The position numbers and the translations under genes were made by a program. A DNA stretch of 64,000 nucleotides from Haematospirillum jordaniae (GTDB lineage Bacteria; Pseudomonadota; Alphaproteobacteria; Rhodospirillales; Rhodospirillaceae). Each line of letters starts with the position of its first letter. Position 1 is the first letter of the stretch. The stretch covers positions 364,001 to 428,000 of the forward strand of contig NZ_CP014525.1 of assembly GCF_001611975.1 (NCBI RefSeq), given 5' to 3'. Positions 26,737-35,388 of the stretch are shown piece by piece. Under the pieces are notes generated by a model. It saw only the letters and a list, made by a program, of their open reading frames with translations. It had not been told where the DNA came from and made no database searches.

Positions 26737-26980
26737 TCTGCAATCCCCCCATATTGCATCAATCTATCCAATACATTGGATCATCTTGGCATTATTCCAC
26801 CCTAGAAAATGCATAAGACAAAATACATGATCTTGCCTCATAAGAAAGAATCTCATGTCAAATCATGGTATTATTGTGGCTGGGCAAGGCGCAGAAAGAG
26901 CAGGAGCTGCTCCTGTCTCGCAGAAATGTGGTCAAACGCAACGGGCGTTCTGTAAACTTCTTATAAATCAATGCTTTAGA

Positions 26981-27070
<90 letters not shown>

Positions 27071-27433
27071 ACCTTGATCCGCTATCTTTGTTTATCGACA
27101 GCGGCTACCCCGAAATTTCTGGTTTTTCTGCAAAAACCGCGGTCGTCGGAGGCGGCGGACCATATCGCGGGCAGCATAGTCTTGCAACCCCTGTTTTTAT
27201 GAGGAATGACCTGAGAAGGCAGCAACAAAACCTCAAGACCTCATAACAAGGGCCCGAATCGCTGTAGAATAAGGGATCACAGCCCGCAAAAAGACAAGTG
27301 CCCGCGCCTGAGGGGGGCCAAAACACGCACCCGAAACCTCACAACACCCTCCCTTCCAAGCCATAATTACGGAGATATTTCAGTACCTGACAGAAAAGTC
27401 GGGGCAAACCGGGGGGTTTTTCAGCCTCCCCCA
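27071..27433. other. intergenic region between tRNA-Ser(CGA) and rplU
   Basis: About 360 bases without a gene. The right end is G/C-rich with GGGGGG-TTTTT-CAGC-CTCCCCC (about 27412-27432), a possible small hairpin just before the rplU promoter. The tRNA promoter on the minus strand should lie at the left. Nothing else was recognised. Confidence 0.4.
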
Positions 27434-27461
27434 TTGACAGTTGGGGTCGCGTGCGTATTAT
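27434..27461 (+). promoter_or_regulatory. sigma-70-type promoter of rplU-rpmA
   Basis: TTGACA at 27434-27439 and TATTAT at 27456-27461 are separated by 16 bases. They lie about 70 bases ahead of the rplU start, leaving a leader of about 60 bases. Confidence 0.75.
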
Positions 27462-27528
27462 TGCGCCCTCTTTCAGCGGGTTGCCCAATGGCTTCCCGCC
27501 CCATGATTATAAAAAAGGTTGCAGCACC

Positions 27529-27828
27529 ATGTTCGCAGTCATCAAGACCGGCGGCAAGCAGTACAAGGTCGCCAAGGATGACATCATCGCAGTTGAGAAA
27601 ATCACTGCAGATGCGGGTTCATCCGTGAAGTTTGACCAGGTCCTGCTGGTCGGCGACAAGGTCGGCGCCCCCGTGGTGGACGGTGCCTCCGTCACCGCCG
27701 AGGTGCTGGAACAGTTCCGCGACGAGAAGGTGATCGTTTTCAAGAAAAAGCGTCGCCAGAACTATCGCCGCAAGAATGGTCACCGCCAGGCTCTGACCTT
27801 GGTGAAGATCACCGGCATCAGCGGCTGA
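27529..27828 (+). CDS. rplU: 50S ribosomal protein L21
   Basis: A 99-residue ribosomal protein. It begins MFAVIKTGGKQYKV, and the C-terminal KKKRRQNYRRKNGHRQ 23S rRNA-binding block is intact. The ATG at 27529 matches the universal L21 N-terminus; an in-frame GTG at 27451 falls near the promoter -10 and is not used. rpmA follows after 34 bases. Confidence 0.98.
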   Translation: MFAVIKTGGKQYKVAKDDIIAVEKITADAGSSVKFDQVLLVGDKVGAPVVDGASVTAEVLEQFRDEKVIVFKKKRRQNYRRKNGHRQALTLVKITGISG

Positions 27829-27862
27829 ATTCGCTGGTTCGGTCAGATAAGGGAGCAGAGAA

Positions 27863-28132
27863 ATGGCTCATAAAAAGGCAGGCGGCTCTTCGCGTAACGG
27901 TCGCGATACAGAGGGCAAACGCCTTGGTGTGAAGAAGTTCGGTGGCGAAGCTGTCATTCCGGGCAATATCATCATCCGTCAGCGCGGCACAAAGTGGCAC
28001 CCGGGTCAGGGTGTGGGCTTAGGTCGTGACTACACCATATTTGCCACCGTAGAAGGCAATGTGCAGTTTCGTCAGGGCTTCAAGCGTCGCACCTACGTCT
28101 CTGTCGTTCCGGCTGCACAGGCTGCTGAATAG
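27863..28132 (+). CDS. rpmA: 50S ribosomal protein L27
   Basis: An 89-residue ribosomal protein. MAHKKAGGSSRNGRDTEGKR and the IIRQRGTKWHPG block are standard. L27 has its N-terminus at the peptidyl-transferase centre. The start follows GGGAGCAGAG. A strong terminator follows, then obgE; rplU-rpmA-obgE is a conserved order. Confidence 0.98.
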   Translation: MAHKKAGGSSRNGRDTEGKRLGVKKFGGEAVIPGNIIIRQRGTKWHPGQGVGLGRDYTIFATVEGNVQFRQGFKRRTYVSVVPAAQAAE

Positions 28133-28199
28133 AGCAAGAATCGGGAGAAATCCCTTTTCATTATCGGATACAGTCCCTGATAGACTGTAACGACCGACA

Positions 28200-28227
28200 G
28201 GGGAATGGAGAGTCCATTCCCCTTTTT
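28200..28227 (+). terminator. intrinsic terminator after rpmA
   Basis: A perfect 10-bp stem GGGGAATGGA/TCCATTCCCC has a 3-base loop and is followed by five T. Confidence 0.92.
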
Positions 28228-28333
28228 GGCGTCCAAGCCGACAGCATGCATCGCAGGGGCTCTGCCTCTGAAGCTTCTGTGCTTTTCGCGGCAGACAGGA
28301 CGTTACACAGCATGAAAGACGGGCAGAAAGCAC

Positions 28334-29482
28334 ATGAAGTTTCTGGACCAGGCCAAGATCTATATCAAATCCGGCGCCGGCGGAAATGGCTGTGTCAGTT
28401 TCCGGCGGGAAAAGTTCATCGAGTATGGCGGCCCTGACGGCGGTGATGGCGGCTGCGGGGGCGATGTCATCATAGAAGCCGTCCAGAACCTGAATACCCT
28501 GATCGATTTCCGCTATCAGCAGCACTTCAAGGCTGAACGCGGAATTGGTGGGGCTGGGCGCAATATGACAGGTCGTGATGGGCACGATTGCGTCATCAAG
28601 GTTCCGGTCGGAACCCAGGTACTGGATGCCGACCAGCAAACGGTTCTTGCCGACATGACAACGCCGGGACAACGCACAGTACTTCTGAGGGGCGGAAATG
28701 GTGGCTGGGGCAACGCGCGCTTCAAGTCATCAACAAACCAGGCACCCCGCCACGCCAATCCGGGGGAGCCCGCCAAGGAAGCCGAAGTGTGGCTGCGCCT
28801 GAAACTGATTGCCGATGTCGGGCTGGTTGGCCTTCCCAATGCCGGCAAGTCTACGTTCTTGGCTGCGGTTACACGGGCACGCCCCAAAATTGGCGACTAT
28901 CCATTTACAACCCTGCACCCCAATCTTGGCGTCGCCCAGATTGACGGGGATGAATACGTCATTGCCGATATTCCCGGCCTGATAGAGGGAGCCCACGAAG
29001 GTCATGGTCTGGGCGACCGTTTTCTGGGTCACGTTGAACGAACAGCCGTTCTCCTGCATCTGGTCGATGGAACCCAGGATGACCCTGCCCAAGCCTACCG
29101 TATCGTACGGACCGAACTGGAAGCTTATGGCGGGGGCCTAGCTGACAAACGTGAGATCATCGTCCTGAACAAGATTGATGCTCTGTTCCCGGAGTTAGTC
29201 GAAGAGCAGAAAAAATTGGTCGAGGCAGAAGCGGGCAAAAGCGTCTACACGATGTCAGGAGCCGCTGGACTCAATCTGTCTGATATCCTGCGCTTGCTGA
29301 ACCGTTTTGTTCAGGAAGATCGGGCCGAGCATGGGAGTGCTCCACGCGCAGCCTTGGACACCGGGGTCCGTCGCTATGAAAGGGGGGCCATGCCACCGCT
29401 GCCCGATCGTCAGGATGAGTTTGATGAGGACGAGGGAGACTGGTACACGTCTCTTGACGAGAATGGAGAATGGCGTCCATGA
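28334..29482 (+). CDS. obgE: GTPase Obg (ribosome assembly)
   Basis: A 382-residue GTPase. The glycine-rich Obg fold spans 1-158 (YGGPDGGDGGCGGDV, RGGNGGWGN), and the G domain has GLPNAGKS (166-173), the G3 motif in DIPGLIEGAHEG and NKID. The C-terminal tail is acidic. It acts in 50S assembly and growth control. It overlaps proB by ATGA, so proline synthesis and Obg are translationally coupled. The promoter must lie in the 100 bases after the rpmA terminator. Confidence 0.97.
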   Translation: MKFLDQAKIYIKSGAGGNGCVSFRREKFIEYGGPDGGDGGCGGDVIIEAVQNLNTLIDFRYQQHFKAERGIGGAGRNMTGRDGHDCVIKVPVGTQVLDADQQTVLADMTTPGQRTVLLRGGNGGWGNARFKSSTNQAPRHANPGEPAKEAEVWLRLKLIADVGLVGLPNAGKSTFLAAVTRARPKIGDYPFTTLHPNLGVAQIDGDEYVIADIPGLIEGAHEGHGLGDRFLGHVERTAVLLHLVDGTQDDPAQAYRIVRTELEAYGGGLADKREIIVLNKIDALFPELVEEQKKLVEAEAGKSVYTMSGAAGLNLSDILRLLNRFVQEDRAEHGSAPRAALDTGVRRYERGAMPPLPDRQDEFDEDEGDWYTSLDENGEWRP

Positions 29483-30669
29483 CGACACAGCGCGACCCTG
29501 ATATACAGCAACGGACCTTGCAGCAGGCACGGCGTATCGTTGTGAAGATCGGGTCGGCGCTTCTGGTTGATGGACCCAGTGGAACCATCCGTGGGAAGTG
29601 GATGGCTTCAGTTGCCCAAGATATAAGGGCTCTGCGCGCCAATGGGACAGAGGTCATCGTGGTGTCGTCCGGCGCTATTGCTGTCGGACGACACCACTTG
29701 GGGCTGACAGGTACACGGTTACGACTGGCAGAAAAACAGGCCGCGGCCGCAACGGGGCAAATCCGCTTGGCCCATGCGTGGCAGGAAGCCATGGCTGAAC
29801 ACGGGATCACTGTTGCACAGATCCTTCTGACCTTGGGTGATTCCGAAGATCGTCGCCGCTATCTGAATGCACGCAATACACTGGATACCCTGATCCGGCT
29901 TGGGGCATTACCGGTTGTCAATGAAAACGATACCGTTGCCACCCAGGAAATACGCTTCGGCGACAACGACCGCTTGGCAGCCCGGGTTGCAGAAATGGTG
30001 GCGGCGGATACGCTGGTTCTTCTGTCCGATATTGATGGTCTCTATACAGCCGACCCCTCAACGAACCCCTCGGCAAGCCTGATTCCCGAGGTTCGGGAAC
30101 TAACACCCGATATTATGGCCGCAGCCGGGGGATCGCGTCCCGGCGTCGGAACAGGTGGCATGGTCACAAAACTGATGGCAGCCCGCATTGCCATGAATGC
30201 CGGCTGTGCCATGGTAATTGCCAGTGGCCACACCCTTCACCCACTGGCAACTATCAATCAGCCCGGTCAGCGAACATGGTTTCTGCCCTCAGGAACTGTA
30301 CCACCGGCGCGCAAGAAATGGATTTCCGGTTCTATAGCCCCCATGGGATGCCTTGTTGTCGATGCCGGGGCTGCGCAGGCCCTGCAGGACGGCGGATCAC
30401 TCTTGCCGGCAGGCGTTACCCGTGTTGATGGAGAGTTCTCCCGCGGTGATACGGTTCGCATAATGGGCCCGGACGGGTCTGTTCTAGGCCATGGCCTGTC
30501 CAACTATACAACAACAGAAGCGCGACAGATCATGGGTCGCCACAGCACGGATATTGCCAACATTCTGGGCTGCCAGGGACGCAACGAGCTGATACATCGT
30601 GATGACATGGTCATTGACCCGATACGGGGGGCACAAGGTGAACGCGACAAACAGTCTTTCCTTGGATGA
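29479..30669 (+). CDS. proB: glutamate 5-kinase
   Basis: A 396-residue protein with an amino-acid kinase domain (VVKIGSALLVDG, VVSSGAIAVG, NENDTVA, FGDNDRLAARVA) and a C-terminal PUA domain (about 300-380, with GDTVRIMG). It makes glutamyl-5-phosphate for proline. The ATG at 29479 forms an ATGA overlap with obgE and is preferred over an in-frame ATG nine bases upstream. The end overlaps the start of proA. Confidence 0.96.
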   Translation: MTTQRDPDIQQRTLQQARRIVVKIGSALLVDGPSGTIRGKWMASVAQDIRALRANGTEVIVVSSGAIAVGRHHLGLTGTRLRLAEKQAAAATGQIRLAHAWQEAMAEHGITVAQILLTLGDSEDRRRYLNARNTLDTLIRLGALPVVNENDTVATQEIRFGDNDRLAARVAEMVAADTLVLLSDIDGLYTADPSTNPSASLIPEVRELTPDIMAAAGGSRPGVGTGGMVTKLMAARIAMNAGCAMVIASGHTLHPLATINQPGQRTWFLPSGTVPPARKKWISGSIAPMGCLVVDAGAAQALQDGGSLLPAGVTRVDGEFSRGDTVRIMGPDGSVLGHGLSNYTTTEARQIMGRHSTDIANILGCQGRNELIHRDDMVIDPIRGAQGERDKQSFLG

Positions 30670-31900
30670 TATTGGACAAAAAGCGCGGCAGGCACAGTCC
30701 GTTCTGGCAATAGCCCCGGGTGCGGCCCGTAACTTGGCATTAACAGAGGCTGCACAGGCCTTGCGGATTGATCAGAACCTTATTCTGGATGCCAATGCGC
30801 ACGATCGTTCGGCGGCACAGGCGGCGGGTATCACGCCATCCATGCTAGACCGCCTGAGTCTTGACGCTCATCGCATCGAGGCTATGGCCCGTAGCCTGGA
30901 AGATATTGCATCACTGCCGGATCCACTGGGGACTGTGCTGGCCAGCTGGGAACGCCCGAATGGCCTGCGAATTTCCCGTGTCCGTGTTCCTCTGGGGGTC
31001 ATTGGGGTCATTTATGAAAGCCGCCCCAATGTAACGGCTGACGCCGGGGGGCTCTGCCTGAAGTCCGGTAACGCTGTCATCCTAAGGGGGGGCTCGGAAA
31101 GCTTCCATTCATCACAAGCCATCTTGGGGAGCCTGCATACCGGCCTCAAGAAAGCGGGCTTGCCGGAAGAATGCCTACAGATGATACAGACAACGGATCG
31201 TGCTGCCGTGGGCACGCTACTGCGCATGGATCGCTATGTCGATGTTATTATTCCACGCGGTGGGCGGTCCCTAATTGAACGTATCACGGCCGAAAGCAGG
31301 ATTCCTGTTCTGAAGCACCTAGACGGGATCTGCCACACCTACCTTCATGCCGCAGCTGATCCCGATATGGCCGTATCCGTCGTGCTGAATGCCAAGATGC
31401 GCCGTACCGGCATCTGCGGCGCAACAGAAACGCTTCTGGTTGATCGCGCGGTTGCTCCCGCGCTTTTGCCATGCGTGGCCGCAGCACTGGCAGAACGCGG
31501 ATGCGTACTGAAGGGCGATCCGGATGCCTGTACCCTTGTGCCCTCCATGCAGCCCGCCCATGATGACGACTGGGATACGGAATACTTGGATGCGATCCTG
31601 TCAATCCGGATTGTGGAGGGGCCAGATGAGGCCATCCAGCACATCCAACACCATTCCAGCCACCATACCGACGCCATCATCACCGAAGACGCCGGTGTTG
31701 CTGAACGCTTTCTCAACACAGTTGATTCCGCCATCGTCATGTGGAATGCATCAACCCAGCTTGCAGATGGCGGAGAATTTGGCATGGGTGCCGAAATTGG
31801 CATAGCGACCGGAAAACTGCATGCCCGGGGGCCGGTTGGGACAGAGCAACTGACAACATTCAAGTACCACGTGCGCGGTAACGGACAGTGTCGGGCATAG
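30638..31900 (+). CDS. proA: glutamate-5-semialdehyde dehydrogenase
   Basis: A 420-residue aldehyde dehydrogenase-fold protein with the catalytic Cys in MRRTGICGATETLL and VIYESRPNVTADAGGLCLKSGNAVILRGG. It reduces glutamyl-5-phosphate. The GTG at 30638 follows GGGGG and gives the normal N-terminus (NATNSLSLDDIGQKA); starts at 30599/30602 would add a tail. It overlaps proB by 32 bases and nadD by 13 bases. Confidence 0.95.
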   Translation: MNATNSLSLDDIGQKARQAQSVLAIAPGAARNLALTEAAQALRIDQNLILDANAHDRSAAQAAGITPSMLDRLSLDAHRIEAMARSLEDIASLPDPLGTVLASWERPNGLRISRVRVPLGVIGVIYESRPNVTADAGGLCLKSGNAVILRGGSESFHSSQAILGSLHTGLKKAGLPEECLQMIQTTDRAAVGTLLRMDRYVDVIIPRGGRSLIERITAESRIPVLKHLDGICHTYLHAAADPDMAVSVVLNAKMRRTGICGATETLLVDRAVAPALLPCVAAALAERGCVLKGDPDACTLVPSMQPAHDDDWDTEYLDAILSIRIVEGPDEAIQHIQHHSSHHTDAIITEDAGVAERFLNTVDSAIVMWNASTQLADGGEFGMGAEIGIATGKLHARGPVGTEQLTTFKYHVRGNGQCRA

Positions 31901-32529
31901 ACCTGACATTTCCCGGCCCGGTACCCAGCCGGGGCGACCATCGCCGGCGGAAGATCGGGCTTCTGGGGGGATCTTTCAATCCGGCTCACGACGGACACCG
32001 CCATATCAGCCTAGAAGCGATTCGCCGGCTGGGCCTGGATGAGGTCTGGTGGCTGGTATCACCGCAAAACCCGCTGAAACCAAGGGCGGGCATGCTCCCC
32101 CTTCCGATCCGGATCGAAAAAGCACGCCATATAGCCCGCCACCCCAGAATCCGGGTCAGCAGCCTTGAGAGCCATTTGCCCTCCCGCTTTACAGCCAATA
32201 CCCTACGTGCCCTGAAAACCCGATTCCCGGCGGCCCAATTTGTCTGGTTGATGGGAGCGGACAATATGCTACAGATACCGCACTGGTATCGTTGGCCTAC
32301 AATCTTTTCCCTGGTCCCCGTTGCGATTCTGGACCGGGGTGAATATGCTGGAAGAGCCTTGGTTGGCACAGCCGCCCAGCGCTTCCTGCGGTTCCGTGTT
32401 GCGGCATCGCAGGTCAGTGATCTGGCAGGCAAGACACCACCGGCATGGGCTTTCCTGCGGATACGGCTCCACCCGGCCTCATCGACGGCAATACGGAGCC
32501 AGAGAAGGAAGCCAGAGGAACCGACCTGA
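31888..32529 (+). CDS. nadD: nicotinate-nucleotide adenylyltransferase
   Basis: A 213-residue nucleotidyltransferase with GLLGGSFNPAHDGHRHIS (HxGH-type motif), WWLVSPQNPLK and FVWLMGADNM. It forms deamido-NAD from NaMN and ATP. The GTG start lies inside the end of proA. The C-terminus is extended and basic compared with the family. rsfS follows at once, the usual order. Confidence 0.95.
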   Translation: MSGIDLTFPGPVPSRGDHRRRKIGLLGGSFNPAHDGHRHISLEAIRRLGLDEVWWLVSPQNPLKPRAGMLPLPIRIEKARHIARHPRIRVSSLESHLPSRFTANTLRALKTRFPAAQFVWLMGADNMLQIPHWYRWPTIFSLVPVAILDRGEYAGRALVGTAAQRFLRFRVAASQVSDLAGKTPPAWAFLRIRLHPASSTAIRSQRRKPEEPT

Positions 32530-32563
32530 AGTGCCGAACCCGGATACCAGAGACAAGACGGCT

Positions 32564-32986
32564 ATGCCAGAGGAGAGAATCATTCATACGACCCCTGCAC
32601 CACAGTCCCACAAAGATGGTCTTCCAGGCCTGATCGGCGACTGCCTCGACGCCAACAAGGCCGAGCACATCACAGTTATCGATATTCGCGACAAGACGTC
32701 AGCGGCCGATACCATGATCATTGCATCCGGGCGTTCCCCGCGTCATGTATCAGCCTTGGCGGGCCATGTTGTCGATATGCTCAGGGAACACGGCATCCGG
32801 GCAGCAACCGAAGGACGCGAAACCTGCGACTGGGTCCTGATCGATGCCGGTGATATCTTGGTCCATCTGTTCCGTCCCGAAGTCAGGGCATTCTATAATC
32901 TGGAAAGAATGTGGGGCGGCGGCAATGCACCTGTACCGGAAAGCATGGTGCATAGAAACAGCGGAAACTGGGAAGTGACGGCGTGA
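32564..32986 (+). CDS. rsfS: ribosomal silencing factor RsfS
   Basis: A 140-residue protein with VIDIRDKTSAADTMIIASGRSPRHV and GDILVHLFRPEVRAFYNLERMW, the Iojap/RsfS domain. It binds L14 and blocks subunit joining. The start may instead be the GTG at 32531 (two bases after the nadD stop, with GAGG upstream), which would add 11 residues. It lies between nadD and rlmH. Confidence 0.94.
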   Translation: MPEERIIHTTPAPQSHKDGLPGLIGDCLDANKAEHITVIDIRDKTSAADTMIIASGRSPRHVSALAGHVVDMLREHGIRAATEGRETCDWVLIDAGDILVHLFRPEVRAFYNLERMWGGGNAPVPESMVHRNSGNWEVTA

Positions 32987-33014
32987 CCAAAGGCATCTCG
33001 AAATCGGGAGCGCA

Positions 33015-33476
33015 ATGATGCCTTTTGTAATCGCAGCGGTAGGCCGGTCCCGCCCGGGGCCGGAACGGGCGCTATATGAACACTACCTGTCACGCCTGCG
33101 CGAATCTGTGCTTTTAAGAGAAGTCGAAGAGAAGAGACCCCTCCCAGTGCCCGACCGCATGGCCCGGGAGGGGAAGCTTCTATTATCCTGCGTCCCAACG
33201 GGATCAAAGGTTGTTGTTCTAGACGAACGTGGGCGCATGCAGAGCAGCAGAGACTTTGCCTCTGCATTAGAGCGGTGGCTAGGTGAAGGGATCTCAACAA
33301 TTTCCTTCCTCATCGGAGGTGCTGACGGCCACGATTCTGCCGTCAGGGACCGCGCCGACCTGTTGCTGGGATTTGGTAGCATGACTTGGCCGCACATGCT
33401 GGTACGCGGTATGCTGGCCGAGCAGCTGTACCGGGCAAAGTGCATCATGGATAACCACCCCTATCACCGGGACTGA
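33015..33476 (+). CDS. rlmH: 23S rRNA (pseudouridine(1915)-N(3))-methyltransferase
   Basis: A 153-residue SPOUT methyltransferase. It has LLSCVPTGSKVVVLDERG, SFLIGGADGHD and the C-terminal knot region TWPHMLVRGMLAEQLYRA with NHPYHRD. It methylates pseudouridine 1915 in helix 69. It starts with two consecutive ATG codons, 29 bases after rsfS, and ends the obgE-proBA-nadD-rsfS-rlmH operon. Confidence 0.96.
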   Translation: MMPFVIAAVGRSRPGPERALYEHYLSRLRESVLLREVEEKRPLPVPDRMAREGKLLLSCVPTGSKVVVLDERGRMQSSRDFASALERWLGEGISTISFLIGGADGHDSAVRDRADLLLGFGSMTWPHMLVRGMLAEQLYRAKCIMDNHPYHRD

Positions 33477-33482
33477 TCTCTC

Positions 33483-33983
33483 CTATTTCTCCTCGCGATG
33501 GTCGCAGACACGGGGCCGCTCCGCATTGTTACGCAGGACAGAGGAAATCTCATCCCGGCTGATGCGGCCATCGCGATCAAGGTCAAAAGCCTCGAGTCCA
33601 TCGTCATAGGACATAAACTCATCCAACGTGAGCAAGCCATCCTGGTTCAGGTCTATAGCCCGATACATCCAGACATGGTGCTTCTCACGCATGGTCTCGT
33701 TCTTGGGATGGACCCACAGATGATCCGGGCTGCTCCGATATCCCTGCATCCACTCAGCCCGGTCAAGAAACCCGCTGTGATCTCCATCAAGATGATGAAA
33801 CCTTGCGTTACGCACTGCCGATCGCTCATCGCGCGCAATTATCCCGTCATGACTCGGGTCAAAGACCCGCAGGATAGCCTCCGCCCGATCCTCATAGGGA
33901 GAGGATAAGACTTGGGAAGAAAGTAATGAAAAACAAGATACAAATGATCCAATAAAAAAGGCCAGATTCCGTACCCTCATCAT
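33483..33983 (-). CDS. secreted EF-hand calcium-binding protein
   Basis: A 166-residue protein with a signal peptide (residues 1-28) and four EF-hand loops at about 42-53, 66-77, 111-122 and 134-145. All follow the D-x-[DNS]-x-[DN]-G pattern, for example DLNQDGLLTLDE and DLDRDGRISRDE. It probably binds calcium in the periplasm. The ATG at 33983 follows AAAGGAG. It is divergent from the PepSY gene with a 121-base A/T-rich shared region, so both may be controlled by the nearby two-component system. Confidence 0.85.
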   Translation of the reverse strand: MMRVRNLAFFIGSFVSCFSLLSSQVLSSPYEDRAEAILRVFDPSHDGIIARDERSAVRNARFHHLDGDHSGFLDRAEWMQGYRSSPDHLWVHPKNETMREKHHVWMYRAIDLNQDGLLTLDEFMSYDDGLEAFDLDRDGRISRDEISSVLRNNAERPRVCDHREEK

Positions 33984-34104
33984 GGAGACTCCTTTATATG
34001 GACTAAAGACATGAAATAGAACGTTGTCATACAAACATGACACCCGTATTATAGAATAATATTCGTAGACACTCCGTTATGCATAAATTATATTTCATGC
34101 GGCC

Positions 34105-34656
34105 ATGTACAAGACATCGAAAATAATAGCATCAGCCTTATGCGTTGTTCTCTTGGCTGCGCCCCCCGCTTACTCACGCTCCTACAGCCACGAGCAAGCC
34201 CGGAACGCCCTAGAAGCTGGAGAAATTGCCTCTCTCCGTGATGTTGTGACAACGTGCGAAGCTGATTTTTCCGGCCGTATTGTACAGGCCGATCTTTCAA
34301 GGGATTTCAGAGGATGGGTCTACAATCTCAAAATGCTCACCCCAAATGGAAGCATTTTGAAGATGCGCTACGATGCCCTTACCAAAGAGCTGGTCAGTGC
34401 ACGCGGTCACGATCTTGTCCGCTGGTATCGGGGGGAACCCGCTGCACTTGCAGAAGTGGCATCTCCCGGATCCATACGATCACGCGTGAGAGAGGAGCCA
34501 CCCACGCACCCCACAACAATGGGGCATATAGCACGTGCGGCGCCATGGTATCACAAACTACTGCAATGGCTGGAACCCGACATAGACGGACCACCACCAC
34601 CGTCTTCACTGGAACCAGACCTTCCTCTTCCACCAGAGGACCGGACAAAACGGTAG
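34105..34656 (+). CDS. secreted PepSY-domain protein
   Basis: A 183-residue protein with a signal peptide (ALCVVLLAAPPAYS). One PepSY-like domain (about 28-100) follows: HEQARNALEAGEIASL, GRIVQADLSRDFRGWVYNLK and MRYDALTKELVSARG. A Pro-rich tail ends it. Such proteins often lie directly before OmpR/PhoQ-type regulator pairs, and here the response regulator starts 43 bases later on the same strand. It may act as a periplasmic modulator of the kinase. Confidence 0.85.
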   Translation: MYKTSKIIASALCVVLLAAPPAYSRSYSHEQARNALEAGEIASLRDVVTTCEADFSGRIVQADLSRDFRGWVYNLKMLTPNGSILKMRYDALTKELVSARGHDLVRWYRGEPAALAEVASPGSIRSRVREEPPTHPTTMGHIARAAPWYHKLLQWLEPDIDGPPPPSSLEPDLPLPPEDRTKR

Positions 34657-34699
34657 CGCCGCATTAAAGAACGCCACAGTATCCAGAAAGAACTCGTTT

Positions 34700-35383
34700 A
34701 TGCGTCTTCTTATTATCGAAGATGAATCAGCATTGCAGTCTCAGCTGTTCCAGACCCTGCGGAGCTACGGCTATGCCGTGGATGTATCTGCGGACGGAGA
34801 AGATGGCCACTTCTTGGGGGAAAGCATACCCTTTGATGCCATCGTTCTTGACTTGGGACTACCCGGCATTGATGGACTGAGCATCCTAAAAAAATGGCGG
34901 GAATCAGGAATCAATACACCTGTACTGATTCTGACTGCCCGCTCCAGCTGGCAGGAAAAAGTTGATGGCATTGACGCCGGAGCCGACGACTATCTCGCAA
35001 AGCCATTTCGCATGGAAGAACTTCTGGCCCGTATCCGCGCATTGATCCGTCGCTCCAATGGCCATTCATCCAATGAACTGGCATGTGAGCCCGTTCAACT
35101 GGACACACGAACCGGGCGCGTTATGGTCCGTGACAAGCTTGTTCCCCTGACAAGCCACGAATATCGGGTTCTAAGCTACCTAATGCATCATCAGGGCCGA
35201 ATCATTTCGCGCAGCGAATTGACGGAGCATCTTTATGCCCAAGACTTTGACCGCGACTCCAACACAATAGAAGTGTTCATCGGGCGGCTAAGACGCAAAC
35301 TTGGCTGCGACATTATCCAGACTGTCCGCGGCCTTGGCTACCGAGTCTTACCAGAAAATACAATCCAGAGAACAGGATCCTGA
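34700..35383 (+). CDS. OmpR/PhoP-family response regulator
   Basis: A 227-residue regulator. The receiver domain (1-118) has the phospho-acceptor Asp at about residue 51 (VLDLGLPG), the Thr in LTAR and the Lys in AKPF. The winged-helix DNA-binding domain (about 130-222) has LTSHEYRVLSYLM and the RLRRKL recognition region. It pairs with the kinase gene five bases downstream. The neighbours suggest divalent cations or envelope stress as the signal, which is inference. Confidence 0.95.
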   Translation: MRLLIIEDESALQSQLFQTLRSYGYAVDVSADGEDGHFLGESIPFDAIVLDLGLPGIDGLSILKKWRESGINTPVLILTARSSWQEKVDGIDAGADDYLAKPFRMEELLARIRALIRRSNGHSSNELACEPVQLDTRTGRVMVRDKLVPLTSHEYRVLSYLMHHQGRIISRSELTEHLYAQDFDRDSNTIEVFIGRLRRKLGCDIIQTVRGLGYRVLPENTIQRTGS

Positions 35384-35388
35384 TCTCT